Shown here piece by piece: positions 24,988 through 33,436 of a stretch of DNA of 64,000 bases. Below the pieces are notes generated by a model. That model ran no database searches and was not told the origin of the DNA. It saw only the letters and a list, made by a program, of their open reading frames with translations. Position numbers and translations under genes: made by a program. Position 1 is the stretch's first letter; the number at the start of each line of letters is the position of its first letter. Source of the stretch: Thermohahella caldifontis (GTDB lineage Bacteria > Pseudomonadota > Gammaproteobacteria > Pseudomonadales > Oleiphilaceae); contig NZ_CP154858.1 in assembly GCF_041153465.1 (NCBI RefSeq), positions 2,356,001-2,420,000 on the forward strand, given 5' to 3'.

Positions 24988-26634
24988 TCAGAGCGCGGCA
25001 CTGAGCTCGCGCGTTTCCTCATTCAGTACCCGGTGATTCATGCTGTAGTCCACCGGTATTTCCACCAGATGCACGCCGGGCCGGTTCAGACATTCTTCCA
25101 GTGTCGGTCTCAGGCGGCCAGCCGCCGTCACCCGATGACCCTGGGCGCCATAGGCGGCCGCATAGGCCACGAAATCCGGGTTGCCGTAATCGAGGCCAAA
25201 GTCATCGAAACGCATGTCTGCCTGCTTCCACTTGATCATGCCATAGGCATTGTCGCGCAGCACCAGGACAATCAGGTGCAGCCCCAGCCGCACGGCGGTT
25301 TCCAGCTCCTGACTGTTCATCATGAAGCCGCCGTCCCCGCAGATGGCCATGACCGGCCGCTCCGGATACACCAGCTTGGCGGCCATGGCCGATGGCAGGC
25401 CGGCGCCCATGGTGGCAAGGGCGTTGTCAAGCAGCACCGTGTTGGGCAGCCGGGCCTTGTAGTTGCGGGCAAACCAGATCTTGTACATGCCGTTGTCCAG
25501 TGCCAGGATGCCTTCATCCGGCATGACCTGACGGACTTCGTGGACGATGCGCTGGGGGTGCATGGGGCAGCGGTCATCGTCACTGCCCTGATGGATGTGT
25601 GCTTCAAGATGCGCCTTGACCCGGGCAAAGAAACTGAAGTCCCAGGTTTTCTGGGGCCGGACACGCTGGGTCAGCTGCCAGATGCTGTTGGCGATGTCTC
25701 CCACCAGTTCCAGTTGGGGGAAGTACACCGGGTCCACGGTGGCGGAATTGAAATTGACGTGGATGACCCGTGCCCCGGTGGGCTTCATGAAGAAGGGGGG
25801 CTTTTCCACCACATCGTGCCCCACGTTGATGATCAGGTCGGCTTCGTCGATAGCCCGGTGCACCAGATCACCGGCCGACAGGGCCGTGTTGCCGATGAAC
25901 AGGGGATGGTCCTCGTTGACCACCCCCTTGCCCATCTGCGTGGTGACGAAGTGAATCTGCAGGGTGTCCACAAAATCGGTCAGGGCCCGGGAGGCCATCT
26001 TGCGGTTGGCACCGGCACCAATGAGCAGCAGCGGCTGGCGCGCTTCCTCGATCATCTTCACGGCGGCGGCAATGGCCTTTTCCTCGGCGATGGGCCGGCG
26101 GTGGATGCTGGGCATGAGCGGATCCGCATCCGTGACTTCCCGGGCAATGTCTTCCGGCAGCTCCAGGTGCACCGCTCCTGGGCGTTCTTCTTCCGCCTGC
26201 CGGAAGGCTTCGCGGACCCGGCTGGGAATGGTCACGGCACTGACCACCTGGCGGGTGTATTTGGTCAGCGGACGCATCATGTCCACCACGTCCACAATCT
26301 GGAAATGGCCCTGCTTGCTGGACTTGATGGGTTTCTGGCCGGTCACCATGAGCATGGGCATGGCACCGAGCTGGGCGTAGGCCGCTGCGGTGACCAGATT
26401 GGTGGCTCCCGGCCCGAGTGTGGACAGGCAGACACCGGTCTTGCCCGTCAGCCGGCCCCAGGTGGCGGCCATGAAGCCGGCAGCCTGTTCATGCCGGGTC
26501 AGTATGAGCCGGATACGCGAATGTCGCAGTGATTCGAGCAGATCGAGGTTTTCTTCGCCCGGAATACCGAAGATATAGTCCACACCCTCTGCTTCCAGGC
26601 AGCGGACAAACAGATCTGACGCTTTGGCTGGCAC
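24988..26634 (-). CDS. AlsS-like acetolactate synthase (TPP-dependent)
   Basis: A 548-residue TPP enzyme with a GTG start preceded by GAGAGGG. Glu49 in LTRHEQ, the LGPGATNL loop, and GDGGFMMNSQELETA with RDNAYGMIKW form the cofactor site. The C-terminal PVDYSMNH is shared with catabolic AlsS rather than with IlvB/IlvG. AlsS makes acetolactate from pyruvate without FAD dependence or a regulatory subunit; no acetolactate decarboxylase gene is near, so acetoin production is not indicated. Pairing with aldehyde dehydrogenase suggests another keto-acid reaction. This is the second acetolactate synthase-like gene in the window and is well diverged from ilvG. Confidence 0.87.
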   Translation of the reverse strand: MPAKASDLFVRCLEAEGVDYIFGIPGEENLDLLESLRHSRIRLILTRHEQAAGFMAATWGRLTGKTGVCLSTLGPGATNLVTAAAYAQLGAMPMLMVTGQKPIKSSKQGHFQIVDVVDMMRPLTKYTRQVVSAVTIPSRVREAFRQAEEERPGAVHLELPEDIAREVTDADPLMPSIHRRPIAEEKAIAAAVKMIEEARQPLLLIGAGANRKMASRALTDFVDTLQIHFVTTQMGKGVVNEDHPLFIGNTALSAGDLVHRAIDEADLIINVGHDVVEKPPFFMKPTGARVIHVNFNSATVDPVYFPQLELVGDIANSIWQLTQRVRPQKTWDFSFFARVKAHLEAHIHQGSDDDRCPMHPQRIVHEVRQVMPDEGILALDNGMYKIWFARNYKARLPNTVLLDNALATMGAGLPSAMAAKLVYPERPVMAICGDGGFMMNSQELETAVRLGLHLIVLVLRDNAYGMIKWKQADMRFDDFGLDYGNPDFVAYAAAYGAQGHRVTAAGRLRPTLEECLNRPGVHLVEIPVDYSMNHRVLNEETRELSAAL

Positions 26635-26710
26635 GCGGAGACCCTCTCTGAACAGTCCATGATGACTGTCAGTCTAGACCCGTACCGGGAAGACCACCAA
26701 TGAGGATTGG

Positions 26711-27319
26711 CTATCGGCCTGATTGGCCGGGGGCGGCAAACACCTGAGTCCAGTAGGTGCCGTAGTCCGAGAAGTCATTTCCGGGTTCGAACGCGCTGCC
26801 CATTTCCGTGTAGGCCGGACTCATGATGTTGGCACAGTGGCCGGGGCTGTCGAGCCAGCCGCGCATGACCGCCTGAAGATCCGGATAGCCGGCGGCAATG
26901 TTTTCGCCGACCGACCGCCAGTCATAACCCTGTGCGCTGACCCGGTCACTGACCCGGAGCCCGTCGCTGCCCGTGTGGGAGAAGAAGTTATGGTCGCGCA
27001 TGTCACGGGAGTGGGCCCGGGCGGCATCGCGCAGGGCACAGTTGAACGTCAGGGACTGTGTGGCGGTGAAGGCGTCATCACCACAGACGCGGGCCTGGGC
27101 CCGGGCGGCATTGACCGCATCCAGCATGGCCTGCTCGGCCTCGGTGGGTTCGCAGACCGGTTGCGATGAACCGGTTTCGCCCGTTTCCTGACCGGAAGCC
27201 GGTCCGCCTGTCACCTCACCGGTCTGACCGGCATCGGTGGCGCTGTTGCCGGATACGGCAGGCAGGTCGCATCCTGCGAGCATGAGCACCAGCAAAGTGA
27301 GGGCAGACATCCTGAACAT
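26711..27319 (-). CDS. CAP/SCP-domain lipoprotein
   Basis: The start at 27319 follows GAAGGA and gives a 202-residue lipoprotein with lipobox LAGC near residue 17. A Gly/Thr/Ser linker (about 20-55) leads to a CAP domain of about 140 residues. It shows ARAHSRDMRDHNFFSHTGSDG, GENIAAGY, HCANIMSPAYTEMG and YWTQVFAAP, with the conserved His, Glu and His of the bacterial CAP pocket. Bacterial members are surface or periplasmic proteins of mostly unknown function. It stands alone between the acetolactate synthase and the kinase operon. Confidence 0.88.
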   Translation of the reverse strand: MFRMSALTLLVLMLAGCDLPAVSGNSATDAGQTGEVTGGPASGQETGETGSSQPVCEPTEAEQAMLDAVNAARAQARVCGDDAFTATQSLTFNCALRDAARAHSRDMRDHNFFSHTGSDGLRVSDRVSAQGYDWRSVGENIAAGYPDLQAVMRGWLDSPGHCANIMSPAYTEMGSAFEPGNDFSDYGTYWTQVFAAPGQSGR

Positions 27320-27459
27320 GGCAGAATCCTTCTGTATAGGCCTGCCCATGATACCGGATCGGCTTCAAAAGCCCATGCCCTGCGCACCATAATTTGCAAG
27401 GATTCACAAACCTGAGCGCCATTGCAATACAATGGCCGAGACCGGCCGATCCGGGCGGT

Positions 27460-29280
27460 CTAATCCCGTTTCAGCAGATTTGTCGCGTTACGCAGGGTTT
27501 CGTCGCTCCACTGTAACACGGCCTTCTCGCCCCCCAGTTGTTGCCACTGTTCCAGCAGCCAGGGCCAGATCACCGAATAGCCATACCCCAACAGGTATTC
27601 TTCCGCCACCAGCAGGGTAAAGGCCAGCAATGTGAGCCACCGGCCCCAAGGAATCCGGTAGGCTTCCCGCTCCGCTTTCTTTGCCGCCTGCTGGACGTTT
27701 TTCCTGATCTTCCTGGCCTGGCTGGGCGTGATCAGGGTTTTCTGAATCTCGCACAGCTTGCGGATATCCACCAGGGCCTGATCCATGGAGACATAACGCT
27801 GGTCGCGGCGCACGGCGACCATTTTCAGCAACACTTCCTGTACGGCTTCATGGAGCTGGGTGAACTTCTTGCTGCGTATCAGTCTGCCGGCCCGGAACTG
27901 GGGCGGTTGACCGGTAATGGCGTGAATGGCCACCGCACCGAGGGAAAACAGGTCTCCGGCCGGGGTACCCTTCTCATCCGGCAGGGCATACCAGTTGGGT
28001 TCCGGCTCACTGTTGGGATAGTGTGGCTGGAGACCGAAGTCCGTCACCCGGGCCCGGTTGTTGTCACCGATCAGGATATTGGAGGGGCGCAGGTTGCCAT
28101 GCACAATCCGGTGGCGGTGGGCAAAGGCCAGGGCTTCGGCCACATCCCGCATCCATTCCAGCATCTGCTGCCAGCTCACGGGCACCGCCATCTGTTCTGC
28201 CAGCGAGCCCCCGGCCACGTATTCGGAGACAATCACCAGCCCCTGATCACTCTGGGTCACACCCAGCGTGCGGACGATAAACGGATGCTGCAGACGGCTC
28301 AGGAGCTTGTTCTCCTTGAACCCCGGCGCCCCCGGCGGCAGCTTCTTGAGGATCAGCAGCTTGCGCTTGGCCTGGTCCTCGTAGAGATAGACACTGCCGT
28401 GACGGTCTTCGCGGATCACGTCCAGCAGCTCGAACTGGCTTTCCATGTTGCCGGCAGAAAGCGCCGCCCGGTCACGCTGATCCCGGCTCAGGTGCCCGCC
28501 GCGCATGACCTTGAGAAAGGCGTTGCGGATTTCCTCGGCGGAGGCGGGCCGATCGTTGGGGTCCACTTCCAGACAGCGGAGGATGATGTCGTCCACCTCC
28601 GGCGGAATCTTCGGTTCCAGTTCGGACGGCCGCTTGAAACGCCCCACCGGCCGGGTGCCGGTAAAGAGCTCGTACATCACCACGCCGAAGGAGTACAGGT
28701 CGCTGCGGGCCGTGGCGGCTTCCGCCGAGCGCTGCTGTTCCGGTGACATGTAGGCCACCGTGCCCATCACGTCACCCACCTGCGTGGGCTGGGACGCGGA
28801 CGCCTGCCGCGAGGGTTCGTAGAAGTGGGCAATGCCGAAATCCACCATGCGGGCATGGCCATCCGCGTCGATCAGGATGTTGCCGGGCTTGATGTCCCGG
28901 TGAATGACGCCGTTCTTGTGGGCGTAGGCCAGCGCCTTGCAGACCTGCATCACCACTTCCAGCTTCTTCTGGAAGTCCAGCGCGCCCTTGTTGATGGCCT
29001 CTTCCAGCGTCATGCCTTCCACATATTCCATGACAAAGTAGGGACGGCCCTTGCCGGTCACCCCCCGGTCAATGACATGGATGATGTGCGGATGGTTGAG
29101 GCGGGCAATGATGAGCGACTCGCGCTCGAACCGCTCCAGAATGTCGGGATAGGCGCTCAGGTTGGCGGACAGGATCTTGATGGCCACAGGCCGCTGCAGC
29201 GAGGTCTGGATGGCCTTGTATACTGTGGCCATGCCGCCCTCGCCGAGCTTGCCGACAACCTTGTATCCCTGCCATGCCAT
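27460..29280 (-). CDS. Ser/Thr protein kinase fused to a pseudokinase, membrane-anchored
   Basis: A 606-residue protein with two kinase domains. The first (about 5-262) is active in motif: GEGGMATVY, Lys35 (VAIK), Asp129 in HRDIKPGN, Asp147 in DFG and MSPEQ. The second (about 283-495) keeps DFG (414-416) but has HGNLRPSN at 394-401, where the catalytic Asp is Asn, and its Gly-rich loop is degraded (IREDRHGSVY), so it should be a pseudokinase. A basic stretch and one hydrophobic segment (about 548-576) near the C-terminus suggest membrane attachment. A PP2C phosphatase gene lies 24 bases upstream in the same operon, and a double-FHA gene is divergent from it. Confidence 0.92.
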   Translation of the reverse strand: MAWQGYKVVGKLGEGGMATVYKAIQTSLQRPVAIKILSANLSAYPDILERFERESLIIARLNHPHIIHVIDRGVTGKGRPYFVMEYVEGMTLEEAINKGALDFQKKLEVVMQVCKALAYAHKNGVIHRDIKPGNILIDADGHARMVDFGIAHFYEPSRQASASQPTQVGDVMGTVAYMSPEQQRSAEAATARSDLYSFGVVMYELFTGTRPVGRFKRPSELEPKIPPEVDDIILRCLEVDPNDRPASAEEIRNAFLKVMRGGHLSRDQRDRAALSAGNMESQFELLDVIREDRHGSVYLYEDQAKRKLLILKKLPPGAPGFKENKLLSRLQHPFIVRTLGVTQSDQGLVIVSEYVAGGSLAEQMAVPVSWQQMLEWMRDVAEALAFAHRHRIVHGNLRPSNILIGDNNRARVTDFGLQPHYPNSEPEPNWYALPDEKGTPAGDLFSLGAVAIHAITGQPPQFRAGRLIRSKKFTQLHEAVQEVLLKMVAVRRDQRYVSMDQALVDIRKLCEIQKTLITPSQARKIRKNVQQAAKKAEREAYRIPWGRWLTLLAFTLLVAEEYLLGYGYSVIWPWLLEQWQQLGGEKAVLQWSDETLRNATNLLKRD

Positions 29281-29304
29281 GTGCGGATCTGCTCCTCAGC
29301 TGCC

Positions 29305-30114
29305 TCAGTATCCGAAAAAGATCAGTATAAACGCCAGAACCGCGAGCAAAATGCCAAAAACGACATATTGGGCCGGAGAGTCCGGTGGATTCCGATCATG
29401 ATTGGGTGGAGTGTGGTCCATGCTTGCATCGGTTGCCGGCATGTCCGCCGCCTCCACATCCACCACCAAAACGGTGACATTGTCATCCGCCCCGACGGCC
29501 AGGGCGGTGGTCACCAGTTTTTCCGCGGTCCGTTGCGCATCCCGGGGCTGTACCAGCTCGGCAAAGAGCTTGTCCCGCGGCAAGGCCCCGTGAAGGCCAT
29601 CCGAACAGAGCAGCAGACGTTCGCCGCCACAGAGTGGGAATCGCCCGGTATCCACCTGCAGGCCGTCACCGGGTGCCGCCCCCAGGGCCTGGGTCAGCAT
29701 GTGCCGGGAAACGGCCGCCCCTTCCCCCAGGAGGCGGGCAACGGTATGGTCTTCCGTCAGTTGCACCAGATGCCGGTCCGACAGCACATAGAGCCGCGAA
29801 TCCCCGACCCAGGCGTAGTCCAGATGGTCTTCCGTCACCCGTGCCGCCACGAGCGTGGTGGCCGCATCCTCCACACCCAGGGCGTCCTGCAGCATTTCCA
29901 CGGCCAGATGTGCGCTGCGCACGGCATCCGCCAGCGAAAGCCCTTCCTGTACCGCCTGCCGCAGGGCCAGCAGGGCGCAGGCACTGGCCTGCTCACCGGC
30001 ACTGCCGCCGCCGACCCCGTCTGCCACGGCAAACAGGGCAAGCGCCGGGTCTGCCAGCCCGTTGTCCTGATTGTCCTGCCTGAGGCCGGTGTCGGTGTGG
30101 AAACCCGTCTGCAC
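29305..30114 (-). CDS. PP2C-family Ser/Thr phosphatase with C-terminal membrane anchor
   Basis: A 269-residue PPM phosphatase. The metal-binding motifs are visible: DNQDN near residue 14, VADGVGG near 30, DSRLY, EDHT, CSDGLHG and GADDNVTVLVV. The catalytic domain ends near 230, and a hydrophilic linker leads to a C-terminal membrane helix (about 249-268). It would reverse the action of the kinase encoded immediately downstream. The same trio of kinase, PP2C and FHA protein controls type VI secretion in Pseudomonas (PpkA, PppA, Fha1), but it also occurs elsewhere. Confidence 0.92.
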   Translation of the reverse strand: MQTGFHTDTGLRQDNQDNGLADPALALFAVADGVGGGSAGEQASACALLALRQAVQEGLSLADAVRSAHLAVEMLQDALGVEDAATTLVAARVTEDHLDYAWVGDSRLYVLSDRHLVQLTEDHTVARLLGEGAAVSRHMLTQALGAAPGDGLQVDTGRFPLCGGERLLLCSDGLHGALPRDKLFAELVQPRDAQRTAEKLVTTALAVGADDNVTVLVVDVEAADMPATDASMDHTPPNHDRNPPDSPAQYVVFGILLAVLAFILIFFGY

Positions 30115-30247
30115 GCCTGTGTCCCGAGGTGGTTTGACCTGAAGTATAGACCCAGGATTTTGTTTTTACCGTGTTTTTGAAACTGTCCTATACTCCATGT
30201 GAAGATGAACAAAACGTACACGCTCGCAGACCAAGAGGACGGGTCAC

Positions 30248-31159
30248 ATGCTCAAACTGGTTTTCCCGGATGGCAGCCGCGAAGGGGTCTGGCTGGTGGA
30301 GCCACGCATCCGTATCGGCTCCCACGCCAGCAACCAGATCATTCTGGAGGGGCCGGACGTCAGTCCGTTTCACGCCGAGATTCACGTTCGCCCGGACGGC
30401 GTGTTCATTCTGGACATGCACTCCAAAACCGGTGTGCTGGTCAATGATCAGCCCATCGAAAAGGCCGCAAGGCTGAAGGAAAACACGCGCCTCAACATCG
30501 GCGGTCACGTGCTGGCCATCACCAAGCCCGCCGGCGGCCAGAAAAAGGCCGAAAAGGCAGGCGGTGAGTGGGGGCTGAAGAGCAACGCCAGCTGGCTGCC
30601 CCAGAACTACTTTGCGCTGGACGGCACCGTGACCATCGGTCGGGATCCGGAATGCGACATCAGCCTGCCGGTGTCCCACCTTTCCCGGCGCCATTGCCAG
30701 CTGACGGTGGCCGGTGCACATCTGCTGATCAAGGATCTGGGCTCCACCAACGGTACCTTCCTAAACGGCGAACAGATCACCGAAGGCCGGGCCAAGCCTG
30801 GCGACAAGATCCGCTTTGACGTGATCACCTTTGAAGTGGTGGGACCGCAGATTGATGATGACCGGACTATTGTCCGACCCCAGGCGGCACCTCGCGGTGA
30901 GGCGGCAGCTTCCCCCAGGACCGCCCCCGAAAACCGTGAGGCACCAGCCCGCACGGCGGGCCAGCCCAAGGCCCGGGCACCCGCCCGCACCCGGACAGAC
31001 GCCGCCTCCGGCACGCCGAAGCCCACGGCCTCCGCCGGCCCCAGGGAAATTCCGATCCGCGACGTGGGGGCACGCAGACGCAACTGGCTGCTGGCTGCCG
31101 GCGTTTTCGTGGTGGTATTTGGCGCCCTGGCAGCCTGGTACTTCACACAGCAGGGCTGA
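30248..31159 (+). CDS. Double FHA-domain membrane protein
   Basis: A 303-residue protein. FHA-1 (about 18-85) is degenerate, with IGSHASNQI in place of the usual GR. FHA-2 (about 118-190) is canonical: IGRDPECDI, SHLSRRHC and LGSTNGTFLNG, with the Arg, Ser and Asn that contact phosphothreonine. A Pro/Ala/Arg-rich linker (about 200-275) and one membrane helix (about 279-299) follow, leaving a very short tail. It is divergent from the phosphatase-kinase operon, with 133 bases between, and is the likely phosphopeptide reader or substrate of that kinase. Confidence 0.92.
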   Translation: MLKLVFPDGSREGVWLVEPRIRIGSHASNQIILEGPDVSPFHAEIHVRPDGVFILDMHSKTGVLVNDQPIEKAARLKENTRLNIGGHVLAITKPAGGQKKAEKAGGEWGLKSNASWLPQNYFALDGTVTIGRDPECDISLPVSHLSRRHCQLTVAGAHLLIKDLGSTNGTFLNGEQITEGRAKPGDKIRFDVITFEVVGPQIDDDRTIVRPQAAPRGEAAASPRTAPENREAPARTAGQPKARAPARTRTDAASGTPKPTASAGPREIPIRDVGARRRNWLLAAGVFVVVFGALAAWYFTQQG

Positions 31160-31163
31160 GCAC

Positions 31164-32417
31164 TCAGTCCGCGGAGGGGGTGGGCTGGCGCAGGTTCCGG
31201 CGCACCCTTTCCAGCGTCTGTAACTGCGTTTCCAGCGCCTCCGGTTCACGCACAAAGGCCTGAACCATGGCCAGCATGCCCTCCGCCAGTTCCGCCGGGG
31301 CATCGCGGTCAAAGAACTGGGTCAGTTCGCTGGCCTGCGCCAGAATCGCATGGCCCTGTGCGCGCACACGATCTTCCGGAGGGGGCACGGCCCTGAGGGG
31401 CGAAAAGGTGCCATATTGAGCATTCAGATAGGCTTGCTGTTCCGGCTCCGCCATGAAGCGGAGAAAATCCAGTGCTGCTTCCCGGTGCGGCGCTCTGGCC
31501 GGCATGATGAGAATATCCGTGGGTGCATCCTCCGCACGCGGCACCTCCGGATTCAGATCCGGAAAGGGCAGGAAACCCGAGTCTTCACGGATGGCCTGCG
31601 GTATTTCCACCAGTACAAACTGGCCCATGAGCATCATGGGGGCCAGTTTGCGATAGTAGTAAGGCAGTGCACTGCGCCAGTCCATGGCCCCGTGGTTGCG
31701 CGGATACAGTCCTTCTGCCAGCCAGTCCGCCCACTGCCGGAACACACGCCGGACCCGGTCATCCGTAAACGGGATCTGCCCTGCGGTCAGCTGTTCGTGA
31801 AAGGCCTTGCCATTGAGCCGCAGGTCAAGATAGTCAAACCAGGCCAGCAGCGTCCAGGGTGCCTCACTGCCCAAGGCAAAGGGGGTGTGGCCCGCCTGCC
31901 GCAGTGCGCGGATCACCTGATTCAGTTGTGCACCATCTTCCGGCGGTGCCAGCCCCAGTTTGCGAAATACCGACTTGCGATAGAAGATCCCCCAGGGATA
32001 GTAGCTGACCGGTACACCCCAGACCTGATCACCGTACCTCACGGTTGTCAGTGCGCTTTTGGTGAAATGATCCGGATTGAGCTGATCGGACAAGGCATCC
32101 AGGGGCTGAATCAGTCCGTTGCGAATGAGGCGCCTGAGCCGCTCGCCGCCGAACCAGACCACCACGTCCAGATCCTGCCCGGCGTCACTGAGCAGCGTTT
32201 CAATGCGCGCCTTGAACATTTCGTGCGGATAGGCCACGACCAGCACGCGGTGGGTACCCCGGCTGTTGTAGCGGGCGGCCAGCTCGTTGATGGCCTCACG
32301 CTGTGCTGCCGACACCGGCATGACCGCCAGATTCAGCGTATCCGCAGCCAGCGCCTGCAGCCCGGGCAACACCCCCAGCGCACAGAACACCAGAACCACG
32401 CCTCGCCACATCTCCAT
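31164..32417 (-). CDS. Extracellular solute-binding protein, ABC sugar-type (family 1)
   Basis: The ATG at 32417 gives 417 residues with a signal peptide (VVLVFCALGVLPGLQALAAD, cleavage near 23). A periplasmic binding protein fold follows, with YPHEMFKARIETLLSDAGQDLDVVVW, GVPVSYYPWGIFYRKSVFRKLGL and RFMAEPEQQAYLNAQYGTFSPL, typical of MalE-like type I sugar binders. No permease or ATPase gene is near, so it is an orphan that may serve a distant ABC transporter or act as a sensor input. It converges with the FHA gene, ending 4 bases after it. The ribosome binding site is weak and an ATG two codons in is possible. Confidence 0.83.
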   Translation of the reverse strand: MEMWRGVVLVFCALGVLPGLQALAADTLNLAVMPVSAAQREAINELAARYNSRGTHRVLVVAYPHEMFKARIETLLSDAGQDLDVVVWFGGERLRRLIRNGLIQPLDALSDQLNPDHFTKSALTTVRYGDQVWGVPVSYYPWGIFYRKSVFRKLGLAPPEDGAQLNQVIRALRQAGHTPFALGSEAPWTLLAWFDYLDLRLNGKAFHEQLTAGQIPFTDDRVRRVFRQWADWLAEGLYPRNHGAMDWRSALPYYYRKLAPMMLMGQFVLVEIPQAIREDSGFLPFPDLNPEVPRAEDAPTDILIMPARAPHREAALDFLRFMAEPEQQAYLNAQYGTFSPLRAVPPPEDRVRAQGHAILAQASELTQFFDRDAPAELAEGMLAMVQAFVREPEALETQLQTLERVRRNLRQPTPSAD

Positions 32418-32527
32418 TGGTATGTCCCCGGACTCACCCCATGTACGTCCTTTAAGGTATAGTTCACTTTTCGACGGCCCGCCTCCGGGCACACACCACA
32501 CATCAGACGAAAAAGGGAAGCACGTCA

Positions 32528-33436
32528 ATGTCTGCCGACGCCAGTTCGATCAAGTCCGTTCTCTATGCGCTCAGCGCCAATCTGGCCATCGCCATCGCCA
32601 AGCTCGTCGCCGCCCTGATCACCGGTGCCACCTCCATGATGGCCGAAGCCGTGCACAGCTTTGCGGACAGCGGCAATCAGGTGCTGCTGCTCTGGGGCAT
32701 GCGCCAGGCCAAACGCCCGCCGTCCCCGGAGCATCCGCTCGGCCACGGCAAGGCGGTCTATTTCTGGTCCTTCATTGTGGCCATCATGCTCTTCTCCATG
32801 GGAGGTCTGTATTCCGTCTACGAGGGTTGGCACAAGCTTTCCGCGCCGGAACCCATTACGTCACCGTGGCTCGCCATTGGCGTGCTCATCTTCGCCATTG
32901 TCGCCGAAGGCCTCTCCCTCGCCGGCTGCATCCGCGAGGTGAACAAGGAACGGGGCGACCGCCCGTTCAGCCAATGGTTCCGCGAGACGCGCACCAGCGA
33001 GCTGCTGGTGGTGTTCGGAGAGGATCTGGCCGCCCTTCTGGGGCTTTCGTTCGCGCTCTGTGCCATGGCCGTGGCCATGGTGACCGGCAACCCCATGTAC
33101 GATGCACTGGGCAGTATCGCCATCGGCATCCTGCTGCTGGTGATTGCCGTCATGGTGGGCGCCGAGGTCAAGGCGTTGCTGATCGGCCAGGGGGTGGAGC
33201 CCGCCCGCCGCCAGGCCATGCTGACCTGGCTGGAAGCCCAGCCCGAAGTCGCCGGCGTGTTCAACATGGTGACCCTGCAACTGGGAAACGATGTCATGGT
33301 GGCGGTCAAGGCACGCATGGCGGCTCAGCCGTCGGATACGGCCCTGGTGGAAGCCATCAATGCGGTGGAAGACCGCATGCAGGCCGCATTCCCCGACATC
33401 ATGTGGCTGTTCTTCGAGCCTGACCTGCGTGACTGA
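32528..33436 (+). CDS. Cation diffusion facilitator transporter (ZnT9-like)
   Basis: A 302-residue CDF protein with about six membrane helices in the first 215 residues. AEAVHSFADSGNQVLLLWG and HPLGHGKAVYFWSF match the subgroup that includes ZnT9-like proteins; His and Asp of HSFAD and the Asp of FGEDLAALLG lie at the transport-site helices. The C-terminal cytoplasmic domain (about 220-302) is the ferredoxin-like dimer domain. These are proton-coupled exporters of Zn, Mn or Fe. The next gene starts inside its 3' end. Confidence 0.88.
   Translation: MSADASSIKSVLYALSANLAIAIAKLVAALITGATSMMAEAVHSFADSGNQVLLLWGMRQAKRPPSPEHPLGHGKAVYFWSFIVAIMLFSMGGLYSVYEGWHKLSAPEPITSPWLAIGVLIFAIVAEGLSLAGCIREVNKERGDRPFSQWFRETRTSELLVVFGEDLAALLGLSFALCAMAVAMVTGNPMYDALGSIAIGILLLVIAVMVGAEVKALLIGQGVEPARRQAMLTWLEAQPEVAGVFNMVTLQLGNDVMVAVKARMAAQPSDTALVEAINAVEDRMQAAFPDIMWLFFEPDLRD

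Noticed and set aside
24811..26532. 573-codon frame opposite the AlsS-like gene
   Set aside because: Antisense shadow of a gene with full catalytic motifs.
30134..30190. TTGACC and TATACT in the phosphatase/FHA divergent region as one promoter
   Set aside because: The boxes are not 15-20 bases apart on either strand, so I do not call a promoter although one must be nearby.
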